37,751 nucleotides of DNA from Bacteroidales bacterium (GCA_029932855.1 JAOZPG010000022.1:1-37751), one strand, 5' to 3'. Counted from the first letter of the stretch, positions 1 through 9,550 are shown. Made by a program: numbers and translations. Notes: generated by a model from the letters alone, not told the origin.

Positions 1-59
1 CGCGCTAGACTTAGGATCTAGTGCCTTCGGGCGTGGGGGTTCGAGTCCCTTCATCCGCA
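1..59 (+). tRNA. tRNA-Leu (anticodon TAG), 5' part outside the window
   Basis: The 3' part of a class II tRNA is visible. The anticodon stem CTAGA/TCTAG (5-9 with 17-21) encloses a 7-nt loop with anticodon TAG at 12-14, which reads the leucine codon CUA. A long variable arm follows (22-34, a TGCC..TTCG..GGCG hairpin), then a T stem (35-39 with 47-51) around the loop TTCGAGT. The acceptor strand is 52-58 and the discriminator A is at 59. The next bases are CTA, so CCA is not encoded and must be added after transcription, as is usual in Bacteroidota. The D arm and 5' acceptor strand lie before base 1. Confidence 0.93.
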
Positions 60-70
60 CTAAAGGCAGG

Positions 71-109
71 ACGGCAGGGCTTTTAGCTAAAAAACTGCTA
101 TCCTGCCGT
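71..109 (+). terminator. Hairpin after tRNA-Leu, possible terminator
   Basis: ACGGCAGG (71-78) pairs perfectly with CCTGCCGT (102-109) across a 23-nt loop. It lies just after the tRNA and before tig. The run after the stem (ATTTATC) is only weakly U-rich and the loop is long, so it could equally be a processing structure. Confidence 0.4.
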
Positions 110-136
110 ATTTATCAATGCTTAAACCCAACAGAT

Positions 137-1489
137 ATGAATATTAGCAGAAAAGACATTGATGAGGTCAATGCAGTTCTCAGCCTGAAAATAGTGCCTG
201 AGGATTATGAGAGCAGAGTTGAGGAGATTATTAAGGATTATAAGAACAAGGTTAAGCTTGATGGTTTCAGGCCTGGCAAGGTACCCATAGGATTGGTACG
301 AAAAATGTACAGGAAGCCTGTTTTGGTTGAGGAAGTGAATAAGCTTATTTCGGAATTATTATCTAAATATTTCGTAGATGAAAAGCTTAGGATACTTGGA
401 GATCCTCTTCCTTCAGAGGAGGGGAATGATCCTATTGACTGGGATAATCAGACTGAGTTTGACTTTTCATTTGATATAGCTTTAGCGCCTGAGTTTAAGA
501 TTGAATTGACGAAAAATAACAAGGTTCCCTACTATACAATCAAGATAGACAAGAAACTCAGGGATGCTTATATTGAAAACTACACCAGGAGATTCGGGGC
601 ATATAAAGGAGTTGAAAAGATAGAAACAGGAGATGAGCTGCTTAAAGCCAGCGTGCGGGAATTGAGTGAAAATGGTATTATTGCAGATGATACAAGCCTG
701 AGCCTTTCAGTAATTAAGGATGAAGAAATAAAGAAAAAATTCATTGGGCAAATAAAAGGATCAAAGCTGCTTATTGACTTGAAGAAAGCCTGGCCAAATG
801 ATACTGAGCTGGCATCAATATTAAAGACTGACAAGGAAAAGCTTAAAGATACCGGAGATGAGTTTGAGATTGAAATAAATGATATTGAACGTTTTGTGGA
901 TTCAGATATTAACCAGGAATTTTTCGACAAGGCTTTTGGTAAAGACACAATAAAGACGGAAGAAGAGTTCATGGGCAGGATAGATGCTGAGATAGCTGAA
1001 AACCTTCAGAAAGAAAGTGAAGCGCGTTTTGCTGTCGATGCCAGGGAGATGCTTATTAAGAAGCTGAAGTTGAAGCTGCCCGAAGAGTTTCTTAATAAAT
1101 GGCTTGTAAAAGCAAATGAGGGAAAATTTTCAAAGGAGGAGATAGATAAGGATTTTAGTTTGTTCCGGAACGATCTTGAATGGCAGTTGATAAGGGAAGA
1201 GATTGTTAAAGATCAGGACTTGAAGGTCTCGGAAGAAGATATTCTGAACTATGCCAAAGAGGTTACCATGATGCAGTTTGTACAATATGGTCTGACCAAT
1301 GTGCCTGATGATCAGCTTGAACATTATGCAAAAGAGATGCTGGAGAAAAAAGAAGAAAAGCAGAAGTTAAGCGATAAGCTTTATGAAGATAAGGTCATGG
1401 CCTATATTAAATCTGTTGTTAAACTGGATGAAAAGAAGATAACGACCGATGATTTTAATAAGCTGTATGAGAAGAAAGGTAGTAAATAA
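137..1489 (+). CDS. tig: Trigger factor (ribosome-associated chaperone)
   Basis: This cytosolic chaperone binds the ribosome next to the exit tunnel and shields nascent chains. The 450-residue length is normal. The N-terminal ribosome-binding domain contains the family signature GFRPGKVP at residues 43-50. The central PPIase-like region is diverged, as in other Bacteroidota trigger factors, and the C-terminal part (about 260-450) is a charged helical domain that forms the substrate cradle. ATG at 137 opens directly on the conserved N-terminus. clpP and clpX follow on the same strand, the order tig-clpP-clpX found in many bacteria, which links nascent-chain folding with ATP-dependent proteolysis. 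The 45-nt gap to clpP has no visible terminator, so co-transcription is likely. Confidence 0.95.
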   Translation: MNISRKDIDEVNAVLSLKIVPEDYESRVEEIIKDYKNKVKLDGFRPGKVPIGLVRKMYRKPVLVEEVNKLISELLSKYFVDEKLRILGDPLPSEEGNDPIDWDNQTEFDFSFDIALAPEFKIELTKNNKVPYYTIKIDKKLRDAYIENYTRRFGAYKGVEKIETGDELLKASVRELSENGIIADDTSLSLSVIKDEEIKKKFIGQIKGSKLLIDLKKAWPNDTELASILKTDKEKLKDTGDEFEIEINDIERFVDSDINQEFFDKAFGKDTIKTEEEFMGRIDAEIAENLQKESEARFAVDAREMLIKKLKLKLPEEFLNKWLVKANEGKFSKEEIDKDFSLFRNDLEWQLIREEIVKDQDLKVSEEDILNYAKEVTMMQFVQYGLTNVPDDQLEHYAKEMLEKKEEKQKLSDKLYEDKVMAYIKSVVKLDEKKITTDDFNKLYEKKGSK

Positions 1490-1534
1490 AATTATTTCTT
1501 AATTTTATCTTCCATAACAAAGAAAAATAAGATT

Positions 1535-2212
1535 ATGAATTCAAAAGATGATTTTAAAAAGTTTGCCCACGGACATATGGGTATCCCGGGTATCAGCCTT
1601 GAAAAATATACTTCTGCCTATAACAGTTATATATCCCCTACAATTATTGAAGAAAGGCAAATGAATGTTGCCTCCATGGATGTATTTTCACGTCTTATGA
1701 TGGACCGGATCATTTTTCTTGGTCTTCCAATAGATGATTATGTGGCAAATATTATCCAGGCTCAGTTATTATACCTCGATTCAACTGAACCGGGCAAGGA
1801 TATTCAGATATATTTTAATACTCCCGGGGGGTCGGTTCATGCCGGACTGGGCATTTATGATACTATGCAGTATATAAGCTGCGATATTGCAACGATATGC
1901 ACAGGAATGGCTGCATCTATGGGTGCAGTATTGCTGACAGCAGGAACCAAGGGAAAGAGATCGGCTCTTAAACATTCCAGGATAATGATACACCAGCCTA
2001 TGGGTGGCATTCAGGGTCCGGCTGCCGACCTTGAGATAACAACCAGGGAAATACTAAAACTGAGGAGTGAGCTTTACAGCATTATTTCTGAGCATTCGGG
2101 GACTAATTTAAAAAAGGTTCAAAAAGATTCCGATCGCGATTTCTGGATGACAGCTGAAGAAGCCAGGGACTACGGAATGATTGATGAGATACTTGTTAAA
2201 GGCAAGAAATAA
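1535..2212 (+). CDS. clpP: ATP-dependent Clp protease proteolytic subunit ClpP
   Basis: This is the serine peptidase that forms the tetradecameric chamber used by ClpX. The catalytic triad is Ser128 in GMAASMGA, His153 in IMIHQPMGG and Asp202 in DRDFWM. The spacing (25 and 49 residues) equals that of E. coli ClpP, so the enzyme should be active. At 225 residues it is somewhat longer than E. coli ClpP (207), the excess being about 30 residues ahead of the conserved core, which may include a propeptide removed by self-cleavage. It sits between tig and clpX, and its partner ATPase starts 59 nt downstream. Confidence 0.97.
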   Translation: MNSKDDFKKFAHGHMGIPGISLEKYTSAYNSYISPTIIEERQMNVASMDVFSRLMMDRIIFLGLPIDDYVANIIQAQLLYLDSTEPGKDIQIYFNTPGGSVHAGLGIYDTMQYISCDIATICTGMAASMGAVLLTAGTKGKRSALKHSRIMIHQPMGGIQGPAADLEITTREILKLRSELYSIISEHSGTNLKKVQKDSDRDFWMTAEEARDYGMIDEILVKGKK

Positions 2213-2220
2213 GTATTTTA

Positions 2221-2228
2221 TATCTTTG
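2221..2228 (+). promoter_or_regulatory. Candidate -7 element upstream of clpX
   Basis: TATCTTTG matches the Bacteroidota -7 consensus TAnnTTTG exactly and lies 43 nt before the clpX start. A TTG at 2193-2195 could be the -33 element, but the spacing of 25 nt is longer than usual. It may be a clpX-specific promoter inside the tig-clpP-clpX unit. Confidence 0.4.
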
Positions 2229-2271
2229 TATTATAATCTGGCTTATGCTGGAGGTTTATAGATGAACAATT

Positions 2272-3486
2272 ATGGACAGATGCTCATTTTGCGGCAGGGA
2301 GAAAAAGGATACTAATTTGCTGATAGCAGGTATATCCGGTCATATTTGTGATCATTGCATTGAACAGGCATATAATATAGTTCAGGAAGAAACACAGGGA
2401 AACAGCAGTTTTGATGTTTCAGAAATTGAACTGCTCAAGCCAGGTGAAATAAAAAACTTTCTTGATCAATATGTAATAGGGCAGGATGTGGCAAAAAAAT
2501 ATTTGTCTGTTGCCGTTTATAACCATTATAAAAGACTGAGACAGAAGAACGGGGAAGAAGATGTTGAGATTGAGAAATCCAATATTATTCTCGTTGGTGA
2601 GACAGGGACAGGAAAGACACTGCTGGCCCGTACCATTGCCAAGATGCTTCATGTACCATTTACCATTGTTGATGCTACCGTACTTACAGAGGCCGGCTAC
2701 GTGGGTGAGGATATTGAGAGCCTTCTTACCAGGCTGTTGCAGGCAGCAGATTATGATGTTAAGGCAGCCGAGAAGGGGATAGTTTTTATCGATGAAATAG
2801 ATAAGATAGCCAGGAAGAGTGATAATCCGTCTATCACCAGGGATGTATCGGGAGAAGGAGTTCAGCAGGGGCTTCTTAAACTTCTTGAAGGATCAATTGT
2901 AAATGTACCCCCACAAGGAGGACGAAAGCATCCTGAACAGAAAATGATTGCTGTAAATACAAAGAATATTTTATTTATCTGTGGCGGGGCTTTTGACGGA
3001 ATAGATAAGAAAATAGCTAATAGGCTTAATACCAAGATGATGGGATTCAAGGCCACAAAAGACCGAAAAGCTATTGCTGAGAAGGAACTGCTGGAACATG
3101 TTGCTCCTCAAGACCTCAGGGCTTTTGGACTGATACCTGAAATTGTTGGTCGCCTGCCTGTGCTAACTTACCTGCAACCTCTTGAAAGGAAGACATTACG
3201 CAGTATACTTACTGAGCCTAAAAATGCAATTATCAAGCAATATGTAAAGTTGTTTGAAATGGATGGCATAGAGCTTAAGTATGATGAAAATACTCTTCAG
3301 TATATAGTTGATAAAGCAATTGAATTCGAACTTGGAGCAAGGGGATTAAGGTCTATATGTGAAGCAATAATGATAGATCCTATGTTTGACCTGCCATCAA
3401 AGTCTGTGAAAAGTTTTCATCTCAGCAAAGATTTTGCGAGGCGGAAGCTTGAAAAAATGGACCTGAAGGTTCTTAAAGCTTCGTAA
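2272..3486 (+). CDS. clpX: ATP-dependent Clp protease ATP-binding subunit ClpX
   Basis: This AAA+ unfoldase feeds substrates to ClpP. The N-terminal zinc-binding domain uses Cys4, Cys7, Cys26 and Cys29. The ATPase core has Walker A GETGTGKT (109-116), Walker B VFIDEID (171-177), the pore-1 loop GYVGED (142-147) and an RKH loop (218-220). A sensor-2 motif GARGLRS lies near the C-terminus. The tripeptide that docks on ClpP, IGF in E. coli, appears here as MGF (257-259), which keeps the Gly-Phe pair. The length of 404 residues is normal. The start at 2272 is chosen because it puts the zinc domain directly at the N-terminus; an ATG at 2262 is out of frame. The gene converges on folA. Confidence 0.97.
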   Translation: MDRCSFCGREKKDTNLLIAGISGHICDHCIEQAYNIVQEETQGNSSFDVSEIELLKPGEIKNFLDQYVIGQDVAKKYLSVAVYNHYKRLRQKNGEEDVEIEKSNIILVGETGTGKTLLARTIAKMLHVPFTIVDATVLTEAGYVGEDIESLLTRLLQAADYDVKAAEKGIVFIDEIDKIARKSDNPSITRDVSGEGVQQGLLKLLEGSIVNVPPQGGRKHPEQKMIAVNTKNILFICGGAFDGIDKKIANRLNTKMMGFKATKDRKAIAEKELLEHVAPQDLRAFGLIPEIVGRLPVLTYLQPLERKTLRSILTEPKNAIIKQYVKLFEMDGIELKYDENTLQYIVDKAIEFELGARGLRSICEAIMIDPMFDLPSKSVKSFHLSKDFARRKLEKMDLKVLKAS

Positions 3487-3558
3487 TATACCAGTTTGTA
3501 TTTTGGAGACTGGCTGGCTTTCAACACAACAAGGTCAGATTATCCCGGCGTATTAGAC

Positions 3559-4059
3559 TTATTCAGCTTTCCTTTTTCTTATGTAGGTTGTATAGCTATA
3601 ACTAAAATCCAGTTCCCTTTCCTGCGGATGTTTTATCTCTTCGATAAGTTCCCATTGGTCATAATTAATTTCGGGGAAGAATGTATCTGCTTCAAAGCTT
3701 TTATTTACTTTAGTGATATACAGCTTATCTGCAATCTCAAGGAATTGTTTATACACCATTCCTCCTCCGATAATAAAACACTCATCCTTAATCTTTGAAA
3801 CAGCATCTTTAATAGAATAAGCCATGGTACAGCCCTCAATAATTTCCCCCTTAATGTCAGTAAGAACAATATTCTCGCGGTTTGGAAGAGGTTGTATTGG
3901 CAGCGACTGGTAAGTACGTTTGCCCATAAGCACCTGGTGCCCTGTAGTTATCCTTTTAAATCTTTTCATATCGTCAGGAATATGCCATAAGAGCTCATTG
4001 TTCAGTCCAATGGCATTATTCTCTGCAATAGCAACTATTATTGAAATTTGTTTCATCAT
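3559..4059 (-). CDS. folA: Dihydrofolate reductase
   Basis: It reduces dihydrofolate to tetrahydrofolate with NADPH, regenerating the cofactor oxidised by thymidylate synthase. The 166-residue length is typical of chromosomal bacterial DHFR. Visible features are the N-terminal strand ISIIVAIAENNAIG, the active-site segment WHIPDD with the catalytic acid Asp30 (equivalent to E. coli Asp27), MGKRTYQS (45-52), and the NADPH-binding stretch FIIGGGMVY (95-103). thyA lies 42 nt upstream on the same strand, the common thyA-folA arrangement, so the two are probably co-transcribed. Its 3' end faces clpX. Confidence 0.97.
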   Translation of the reverse strand: MMKQISIIVAIAENNAIGLNNELLWHIPDDMKRFKRITTGHQVLMGKRTYQSLPIQPLPNRENIVLTDIKGEIIEGCTMAYSIKDAVSKIKDECFIIGGGMVYKQFLEIADKLYITKVNKSFEADTFFPEINYDQWELIEEIKHPQERELDFSYSYTTYIRKRKAE

Positions 4060-4101
4060 GTGCAGCTTATCGCGGAATGCATCATTTTGCTTCCGTTATT
4101 A

Positions 4102-4896
4102 TTAAACAGATATTTTACCTTTTATATGAGGATGGGCTTTATAGTTTTCAATGCTTATGTCACCGTAGTCAAAGTCAAAGATATTTTTTTTATCAGGATT
4201 AAGAACTATCATCGGGATGGGATATGGCTTCCTATTCATTTGTTCTTTAACCTGCTCAAGATGATTGAGGTAAATATGTGCATCACCAAGCGTATGAATA
4301 AACTCTCCGGCTTTCAGTCCGCTTGCCAGTGCCATCAATTCAGTCAGCAGGGCATAAGAAGCTATATTGAAGGGGACTCCCAGGAAAATGTCGGCACTTC
4401 TCTGGTACAGCTGGCAGGATAATTTGCCATTAGCCACATAAAACTGGAACAGTATATGACAGGGAGGCAGGGCCATATTTTTCAGGTCGCCAACATTCCA
4501 TGCGCTAACAATATGTCTTCTTGAATCAGGATTATTCCTTATGCTCTCAAGTACAGTTGAAATCTGATCTATAGCAGATCCGTCAGCTGCCGGCCATGAT
4601 CTCCACTGGAAACCATAAATATTGCCAAGATCACCATTATCATCAGCCCATTCATTCCAGATTTTCACACCATTGTCATTCAGGTAGCCTGTATTGGTGT
4701 CTCCTTTTAAAAACCACAGCAGCTCATATATTATTGATTTGAGATGCAGTTTCTTTGTTGTCAGCAGAGGAAAGCCTTCCTCCAGGTTAAAGCGCATCTG
4801 GTATCCAAAAGTGCTAAGGGTACCTGTACCTGTCCGGTCTTCTTTTTTGATGCCGTTTTTTACAACATGATCAAGTAAGTTAAGATATTGTTGCAT
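4102..4896 (-). CDS. thyA: Thymidylate synthase (ThyA type)
   Basis: It methylates dUMP to dTMP using methylenetetrahydrofolate as carbon donor and reductant. At 264 residues it has the same length as E. coli ThyA, with the key residues in register: Arg21, the catalytic Cys146 in [12 protein letters not shown], the phosphate-binding pair Arg126/Arg127, Asn177 in PFNIASY, and His207/Tyr209 near HIYLNH. Because this enzyme yields dihydrofolate, the folA gene directly downstream completes the cycle. It starts 24 nt after the BNR-repeat gene, which suggests read-through from the genes upstream. Confidence 0.98.
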   Translation of the reverse strand: MQQYLNLLDHVVKNGIKKEDRTGTGTLSTFGYQMRFNLEEGFPLLTTKKLHLKSIIYELLWFLKGDTNTGYLNDNGVKIWNEWADDNGDLGNIYGFQWRSWPAADGSAIDQISTVLESIRNNPDSRRHIVSAWNVGDLKNMALPPCHILFQFYVANGKLSCQLYQRSADIFLGVPFNIASYALLTELMALASGLKAGEFIHTLGDAHIYLNHLEQVKEQMNRKPYPIPMIVLNPDKKNIFDFDYGDISIENYKAHPHIKGKISV

Positions 4897-4920
4897 GAAT
4901 ATTACTTTGCTTTATATTTA

Positions 4921-7263
4921 TTAATACCATCTGCTTCTTTGATGTTTTCCCCCGTTTATCCTGTCGGCATTCATGAGCCACATTCCACGTCCATGTGTGG
5001 CAATTACAATAACATTATCCCTGGGATGTATGATCATATCATGAACATATGTTGAAGGAAGATCTCCCAGTACTTCCCAGTTCTCACCCTTGTCTTTAGA
5101 TACATAAACCCCGGCATCAGTTCCCAGGTAAAGAATGTTCCTGTCAATAGGGTCTTCCCTGATAACATTTACAGGGCCAAGAGGGATATCTGATGAAATA
5201 TCATGCCATGTTTTTCCCATATCGGTTGATTTCCATACGTAGGCGGCAAATTCATCATCTCTCTTGCCATTCTGGGTAAGATAAACTGTTTCAAGCTCAT
5301 ATTTCGAGGCAATCACCCTTGATATCCATTTGTCTTTTGCCAGGCCTTTCGATATTTCAGTCCAGCTAATACCACCGTCTTTAGTAACATGGATCCTGCC
5401 GTCATCGGTCCCTGCATACAGCAGGCCGTATTTCAGTGGTGATTCAGAAAGAGCAACAATTGTCTGGAAAGGGATATCCCCCAGTTTATCTTTATTATTA
5501 TGTGTAAGATCCGGACTAATCCTTTCCCATGTGTCTCCCCTGTTTTCTGAGCGAAAAACATATTGCATTGCATGATAAATGATCTCATTATTGTGAGGAG
5601 AAATAATAAAAGGAGCAACCCACTGACCCCTCAGCTTATCTTCATCGGCAAATGTTACAGGCAGGAGATTTTTATATCCTTCAGGCCAGGTTTTGCTAAG
5701 ATCACTACGTGATATTGTCCCATAGAACATCGCAGAATAAACAATGTCGGGATTGGTAGGATCAATAGCGTGGCTGCACCCCTCTCCTCCTGGAGCTGGT
5801 TCAAAATCAACAGGCCTTACTTTATCCTTGCCCCTGCTGAGATCAATTATCCCCCTGTAACTTAAATGATCCTGAATTGAGCCATATACCCTGAAAGGCT
5901 TGTCCATGTCATAAGCGATATTAAAAAATTGTACAAGGGGCAGGCGGTCGGTGAAAGACCTCCAGTTTCCCCCTTTGTCATATGAAATATAAATTCCTCC
6001 GTCATTTGTATTTACCAGGTAATTAGTGTTATCAGGGTCTATCCATAATCCATGATGATCACCGTGCATTCCGCTAAGCTGCTTAAAATTTTTGCCCCCG
6101 TCTGTTGAAACATTCAGTCCCAGGCCCATAGTGTATATAGTATTTTCATCACCCGGATCAACCCTTATTTGTCCGAATACCCAGCCATAAGTTGATGAAT
6201 GATCTTCCATATATTTCTTCATGTCTTCATTTTGGCCGCTTACCGGAGTCCAGTTTTCCCCTTTATCATCAGAGCGGTAAATGCAGGCCCCTTTTATTAC
6301 ACCTCCCTTTGGCCGGCCATAAGAATCTGTTTCTTCGGAATTGTAATTCTCATAGGCTATTTCGTAATTATCAACAAATGCATATAATACATTTGTGTTA
6401 GACCTGGCAATATCAATACCTATCCTGCCCCTGAATTTTGCTTCAGGCAATCCTTTGTTTATTTGTTTCCAGCTATCACCTCCATCACTGCTTTTCCAGA
6501 TGCCACTGTTATTATAGCCGGGCTCAATCCTTGGATCATTCCATTTCTTCCTTATTCTCTGCCATGTAGCTGCATATAGAACATCAGGTTGCAGGGGATC
6601 AATAACAAGGTCAATAGCACCTGTAAGATCATCAATGAACAAAATCTTTTCCCAGCTATTACCCCCATCTGTTGTCCTGAACACTCCCCTTTCCTTATTT
6701 CTTGTCCATTCATGTCCTGAGGCAGCAACGTAAACAATATCAGAATTGCCTGGGTGGACTATTATCCTTGATATTGTAAGTGTATTTGAAAGACCCATAT
6801 GCTTCCATGTTTTTCCGCCGTCATCTGTTCGGTATATCCCTGATCCGGATTGAGAACTCCTGAATATATTGGCTTCACCTGTACCTACCCACAGGGTTTC
6901 AGGATTACCGGGGTCGAGAGCAATATCACCTATCGATGTAGAAGCCTGCTGGTCAAACAGGGGGAACCATGTAGTACCTTCATTTTCTGTTTTCCAAACA
7001 CCGCCAGAGGCAGCAGCAACATAAATTGTATAATTCTTTCCTTTAGGAGCAAGCACCTCAACATCTGTACATCTTCCGCTGATATTTTTCGGACCAACAA
7101 ACTGCCAGTGAAGATCTGAGAATGACGATTCCTTTTTTTGCCGGATATGTTTGTTGAATAGTTCAATACGTTTATCTCCGTTATTTACAGGAGATTTCTT
7201 CTGAGCCCGGGCCGGACCCATAAAAATACTGGAGAATAATAATAGAGCAATAATTTCTTTCAT
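4921..7263 (-). CDS. Secreted BNR/Asp-box repeat protein (sortilin-like beta-propeller)
   Basis: This 780-residue exported protein belongs to the BNR/VPS10-like 'glycosyl hydrolase' group that is abundant in Bacteroidota. A signal peptide is visible at residues 1-20 (hydrophobic run, then ARA before QKKS). About eleven Asp-box turns of the form SxDxGxxW occur, for example TDDGGKTW, TTDGGNSW, SSDGGDSW, SDDKGENW, STDMGKTW and SKDKGENW, which indicates one or two beta-propellers. Catalytic activity is not shown by such repeats; many members are probably binding or scaffold proteins. There is no C-terminal type IX sorting domain and no lipobox, so it may be periplasmic. It lies between a methyltransferase gene (27 nt upstream) and thyA (24 nt downstream). 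That spacing implies one transcript, although no functional link to dTMP synthesis is obvious. Confidence 0.85.
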   Translation of the reverse strand: MKEIIALLLFSSIFMGPARAQKKSPVNNGDKRIELFNKHIRQKKESSFSDLHWQFVGPKNISGRCTDVEVLAPKGKNYTIYVAAASGGVWKTENEGTTWFPLFDQQASTSIGDIALDPGNPETLWVGTGEANIFRSSQSGSGIYRTDDGGKTWKHMGLSNTLTISRIIVHPGNSDIVYVAASGHEWTRNKERGVFRTTDGGNSWEKILFIDDLTGAIDLVIDPLQPDVLYAATWQRIRKKWNDPRIEPGYNNSGIWKSSDGGDSWKQINKGLPEAKFRGRIGIDIARSNTNVLYAFVDNYEIAYENYNSEETDSYGRPKGGVIKGACIYRSDDKGENWTPVSGQNEDMKKYMEDHSSTYGWVFGQIRVDPGDENTIYTMGLGLNVSTDGGKNFKQLSGMHGDHHGLWIDPDNTNYLVNTNDGGIYISYDKGGNWRSFTDRLPLVQFFNIAYDMDKPFRVYGSIQDHLSYRGIIDLSRGKDKVRPVDFEPAPGGEGCSHAIDPTNPDIVYSAMFYGTISRSDLSKTWPEGYKNLLPVTFADEDKLRGQWVAPFIISPHNNEIIYHAMQYVFRSENRGDTWERISPDLTHNNKDKLGDIPFQTIVALSESPLKYGLLYAGTDDGRIHVTKDGGISWTEISKGLAKDKWISRVIASKYELETVYLTQNGKRDDEFAAYVWKSTDMGKTWHDISSDIPLGPVNVIREDPIDRNILYLGTDAGVYVSKDKGENWEVLGDLPSTYVHDMIIHPRDNVIVIATHGRGMWLMNADRINGGKHQRSRWY

Positions 7264-7290
7264 TTCATTATGTATTTATCGATATTAATA

Positions 7291-8133
7291 TTAATCAGTC
7301 TTTTCGCCAACAATTACACAGTATTGCCGGCGCGACTTTAATAAATATATATTCAATCTGACATTTATAGTATAAAATATCTTTAGTAAAATGCCTTCAA
7401 TGAAATTTTTCTTCTTCATATTCCTGAGCCAGTTTTTATAATGCTCAAAGCCACGGATCACATTTCCGGTTATGTCGGTAACTTGCAAAACATTAAGTTT
7501 TGATTTTAACATTTCATTTTCATACATGTGCCTGGGCCAGTGATGGAGGTGCATTTTGGTTTTCCAGTATTTTTTGAAAGAGCTGGTTTTCCTGGGGACG
7601 CTCATTATATCTGCTATAAGGAATGTTCCTCCTGACTTTAGCACCCTGAAAATCTCATTCAGGAAGGAAGCTTTATCAGGATAATGAAAAGCGCTTTCAA
7701 TATTGATCACATAATCCATTGATTTACTCTTTATTGTAGATAACTTTTGTGCATCATCTGTTTGAAATAATATATTCTTTGTTTCTTTCTTTTTTAATTC
7801 GTTTTTAGCAATCTCTATGTTCATAGGATTAAGATCAATGCCGGTCATTTTCGAAGGAGAGCATTTATCAGATATATACATTGCCTGTGTCCCGTTGCCG
7901 CATCCTATTTCGAGCACATTTTTTCCTTTCAGACCGGGTAGCTGGGAAAGGCAATAATCAGTAAGATTTTTCTGAGCATCATAGAAACTGTCGTTCTCAT
8001 TAAGGTAATAAGGATAGTGCAGCATAGTATATTCACCATCCAGGCGTTTTAATGCCTGGTTCATTGAAATATAATACCTGTCGGTTGACAGTCCGGATCT
8101 TACCAGTGATATTATTTTTGAGAAGATATTCAT
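7291..8133 (-). CDS. Class I SAM-dependent methyltransferase
   Basis: The 280-residue protein has a Rossmann methyltransferase core with motif I VLEIGCGNG (73-81), the ribose-binding acid Asp100 in GIDLNP, and the later motifs MDYVINIESAFHY and VLKSGGTFLIADI. It is of the Methyltransf_11/UbiE-like small-molecule type. The substrate cannot be told from the sequence. The C-terminal part is rich in basic and hydrophobic residues, and the gene's 3' end is visibly more AT-rich than its neighbours, which might hint at a different origin. It is the first gene of the minus-strand run leading to the BNR protein, thyA and folA, and is divergent from the lipoprotein gene at 8288. Confidence 0.85.
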   Translation of the reverse strand: MNIFSKIISLVRSGLSTDRYYISMNQALKRLDGEYTMLHYPYYLNENDSFYDAQKNLTDYCLSQLPGLKGKNVLEIGCGNGTQAMYISDKCSPSKMTGIDLNPMNIEIAKNELKKKETKNILFQTDDAQKLSTIKSKSMDYVINIESAFHYPDKASFLNEIFRVLKSGGTFLIADIMSVPRKTSSFKKYWKTKMHLHHWPRHMYENEMLKSKLNVLQVTDITGNVIRGFEHYKNWLRNMKKKNFIEGILLKIFYTINVRLNIYLLKSRRQYCVIVGEKTD

Positions 8134-8287
8134 TAGAGCTTTATTTTTATCGGGGGATACTTATTCCAGTTGAGAATGAATATTTTTTTGCAAGATATTA
8201 AATATGTTGATCAAATAATACCGGTCAGGAATTTTACTTAAAAATTCGTATATTTATAAATATATGATATGTTAAAATTATTTCATT

Positions 8288-8722
8288 ATGAAAAATGCAT
8301 TACAATTTATCTTTCCTGCTTTACTGTTCCTCATGATATTTTCATTGCCGGCATGTGAAAAGGAAGAAAGCTTTTCAAATGAAGAATTGCTCACTTTACA
8401 TACATGGAAATATGTTAATATGTCTGCAGATACTGACGATCAGACAACACAGGATCTATTAAATCTTGTAAAATTGTTTATGGCAACTTCAACTATTGAT
8501 TTCAATGATGATGCCACTTATTCATGGTTTATTTATGATACCACGAATAACGGTTCCTGGGAGCTAAGTTCAAGCGGATTATTATTAACCATGGATAAAG
8601 GAAGTGATGATGAATCCGTGCAGACAATTGCAGAGCTTACTGAAACAAAAATGGTATGGGAGACTCCAGGTGAAACCACCGGGGGGGCAACATATACACT
8701 GACCATGGAGTGGGGGAAATAG
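8288..8722 (+). CDS. Small lipocalin-like lipoprotein
   Basis: The 144-residue product has a lipoprotein signal peptide ending in the lipobox LPAC with Cys23 as lipidation site. The mature part contains a TWKYVNMS-type first strand, then NGSWELSSSGLLLTM, and a closing strand pattern (TYTLTMEW) that resembles the lipocalin-like lipoproteins of Bacteroidota (lipocalin_4/DUF-type). I cannot assign a ligand. It stands alone, divergent from the methyltransferase and convergent with ppk2. The 24 nt that follow include the palindrome CTGCTTAAGCAG (8727-8738), too short to call a terminator. Confidence 0.75.
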   Translation: MKNALQFIFPALLFLMIFSLPACEKEESFSNEELLTLHTWKYVNMSADTDDQTTQDLLNLVKLFMATSTIDFNDDATYSWFIYDTTNNGSWELSSSGLLLTMDKGSDDESVQTIAELTETKMVWETPGETTGGATYTLTMEWGK

Positions 8723-8746
8723 ACTACTGCTTAAGCAGATACGTTG

Positions 8747-9550
8747 TTAATATATCTCCGGAATAAATGTTTGTTCAGCTATGGGTGGCCTGACATAGCC
8801 TTCTTTTTTTATCGGAGGGAGTGTAAGCTTCTCATGTTTCAATGTCTCATAAGGGATCTTTGACAAGAGGTGGTGTATGCAATTTAACCTTGCACTGCGT
8901 TTATCATCGGCGTTAACTACATACCAGGGTGATAATTTTGTGTCTGTATAAGCAAACATTTCATCTTTAGCCTTAGAGTATTCTGCCCATTTCGATCTCG
9001 ACTCCAGGTCCATCTTACTTATTTTCCATCGTTTTAGGGGATCATCTATCCTGCTCTGGAACCTTTCTTCCTGCTCCTCGTCACTTACAGAGAACCAGTA
9101 TTTTATCAGTATGATACCTGAGTGTATGATCATTTCCTCGAAGCGGGGGCAGGAACGCAGGAAATCCCAGTATTCATCTTCTGTACAAAAGCCCATTACT
9201 CTTTCCACACCGGCCCTGTTATACCAGCTTCTGTCAAACAAAACAAGTTCGCCGGCAGCAGGCATATGCTGAACATAACGTTGAAAATACCACTGGCTTT
9301 TTTCTTTTTCTGTAGGCACCCCAAGGGCGACAACTTTACATATACGTGGATTAAGCCTTTGGTGTATTCTTTTTATTACACCTCCCTTGCCCGCAGCATC
9401 CCTGCCTTCAAATACCACAACCAGCTTTAATCCCCTGGCTTTAATCCAGTCGTGCATCTTAACCAGTTCCACCTGCAGCTTTTCCAGTTCATTGAAGTAA
9501 TCCTTCTTTTTTATCCTGTGGTTTTTATGCTTAATTTTATTATTAGCCAT
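8747..9550 (-). CDS. ppk2: Polyphosphate kinase 2 family protein
   Basis: PPK2 enzymes transfer phosphate between polyphosphate and nucleoside di- or monophosphates in the cytosol. The 267-residue protein shows Walker A GRDAAGKGG (49-57), the Walker B and signature segment LVLFDRSWYNR (102-112), and the lid segment DPLKRWKIS. This is the single-domain PPK2 layout. Whether it favours ADP/GDP (class I) or AMP (class II) cannot be decided by eye; the length and motifs fit class I best. The first 20 residues are strongly basic. It is separated from the DUF2807 gene upstream by an apparent terminator and probably has its own promoter. Confidence 0.93.
   Translation of the reverse strand: MANNKIKHKNHRIKKKDYFNELEKLQVELVKMHDWIKARGLKLVVVFEGRDAAGKGGVIKRIHQRLNPRICKVVALGVPTEKEKSQWYFQRYVQHMPAAGELVLFDRSWYNRAGVERVMGFCTEDEYWDFLRSCPRFEEMIIHSGIILIKYWFSVSDEEQEERFQSRIDDPLKRWKISKMDLESRSKWAEYSKAKDEMFAYTDTKLSPWYVVNADDKRSARLNCIHHLLSKIPYETLKHEKLTLPPIKKEGYVRPPIAEQTFIPEIY

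Noticed and set aside
580-972. 130-codon minus-strand frame inside tig
   Set aside because: It is fully antisense to a well-supported gene, is rich in Ser/Phe as expected for a shadow frame, and has no family features.
3488-3520. Possible terminator hairpin after clpX (CCAGTTT with AGACTGG)
   Set aside because: The stem is short with a wobble pair, and no T-run follows.
3496-3798. 100-codon plus-strand frame between clpX and folA
   Set aside because: It overlaps the 3' half of folA in antisense, and the translation has no motif or domain.
8727-8738. Palindrome CTGCTTAAGCAG between the lipoprotein gene and ppk2 as a terminator
   Set aside because: As a hairpin it has only a 4-bp stem with a tetraloop and no T-tract on either strand.
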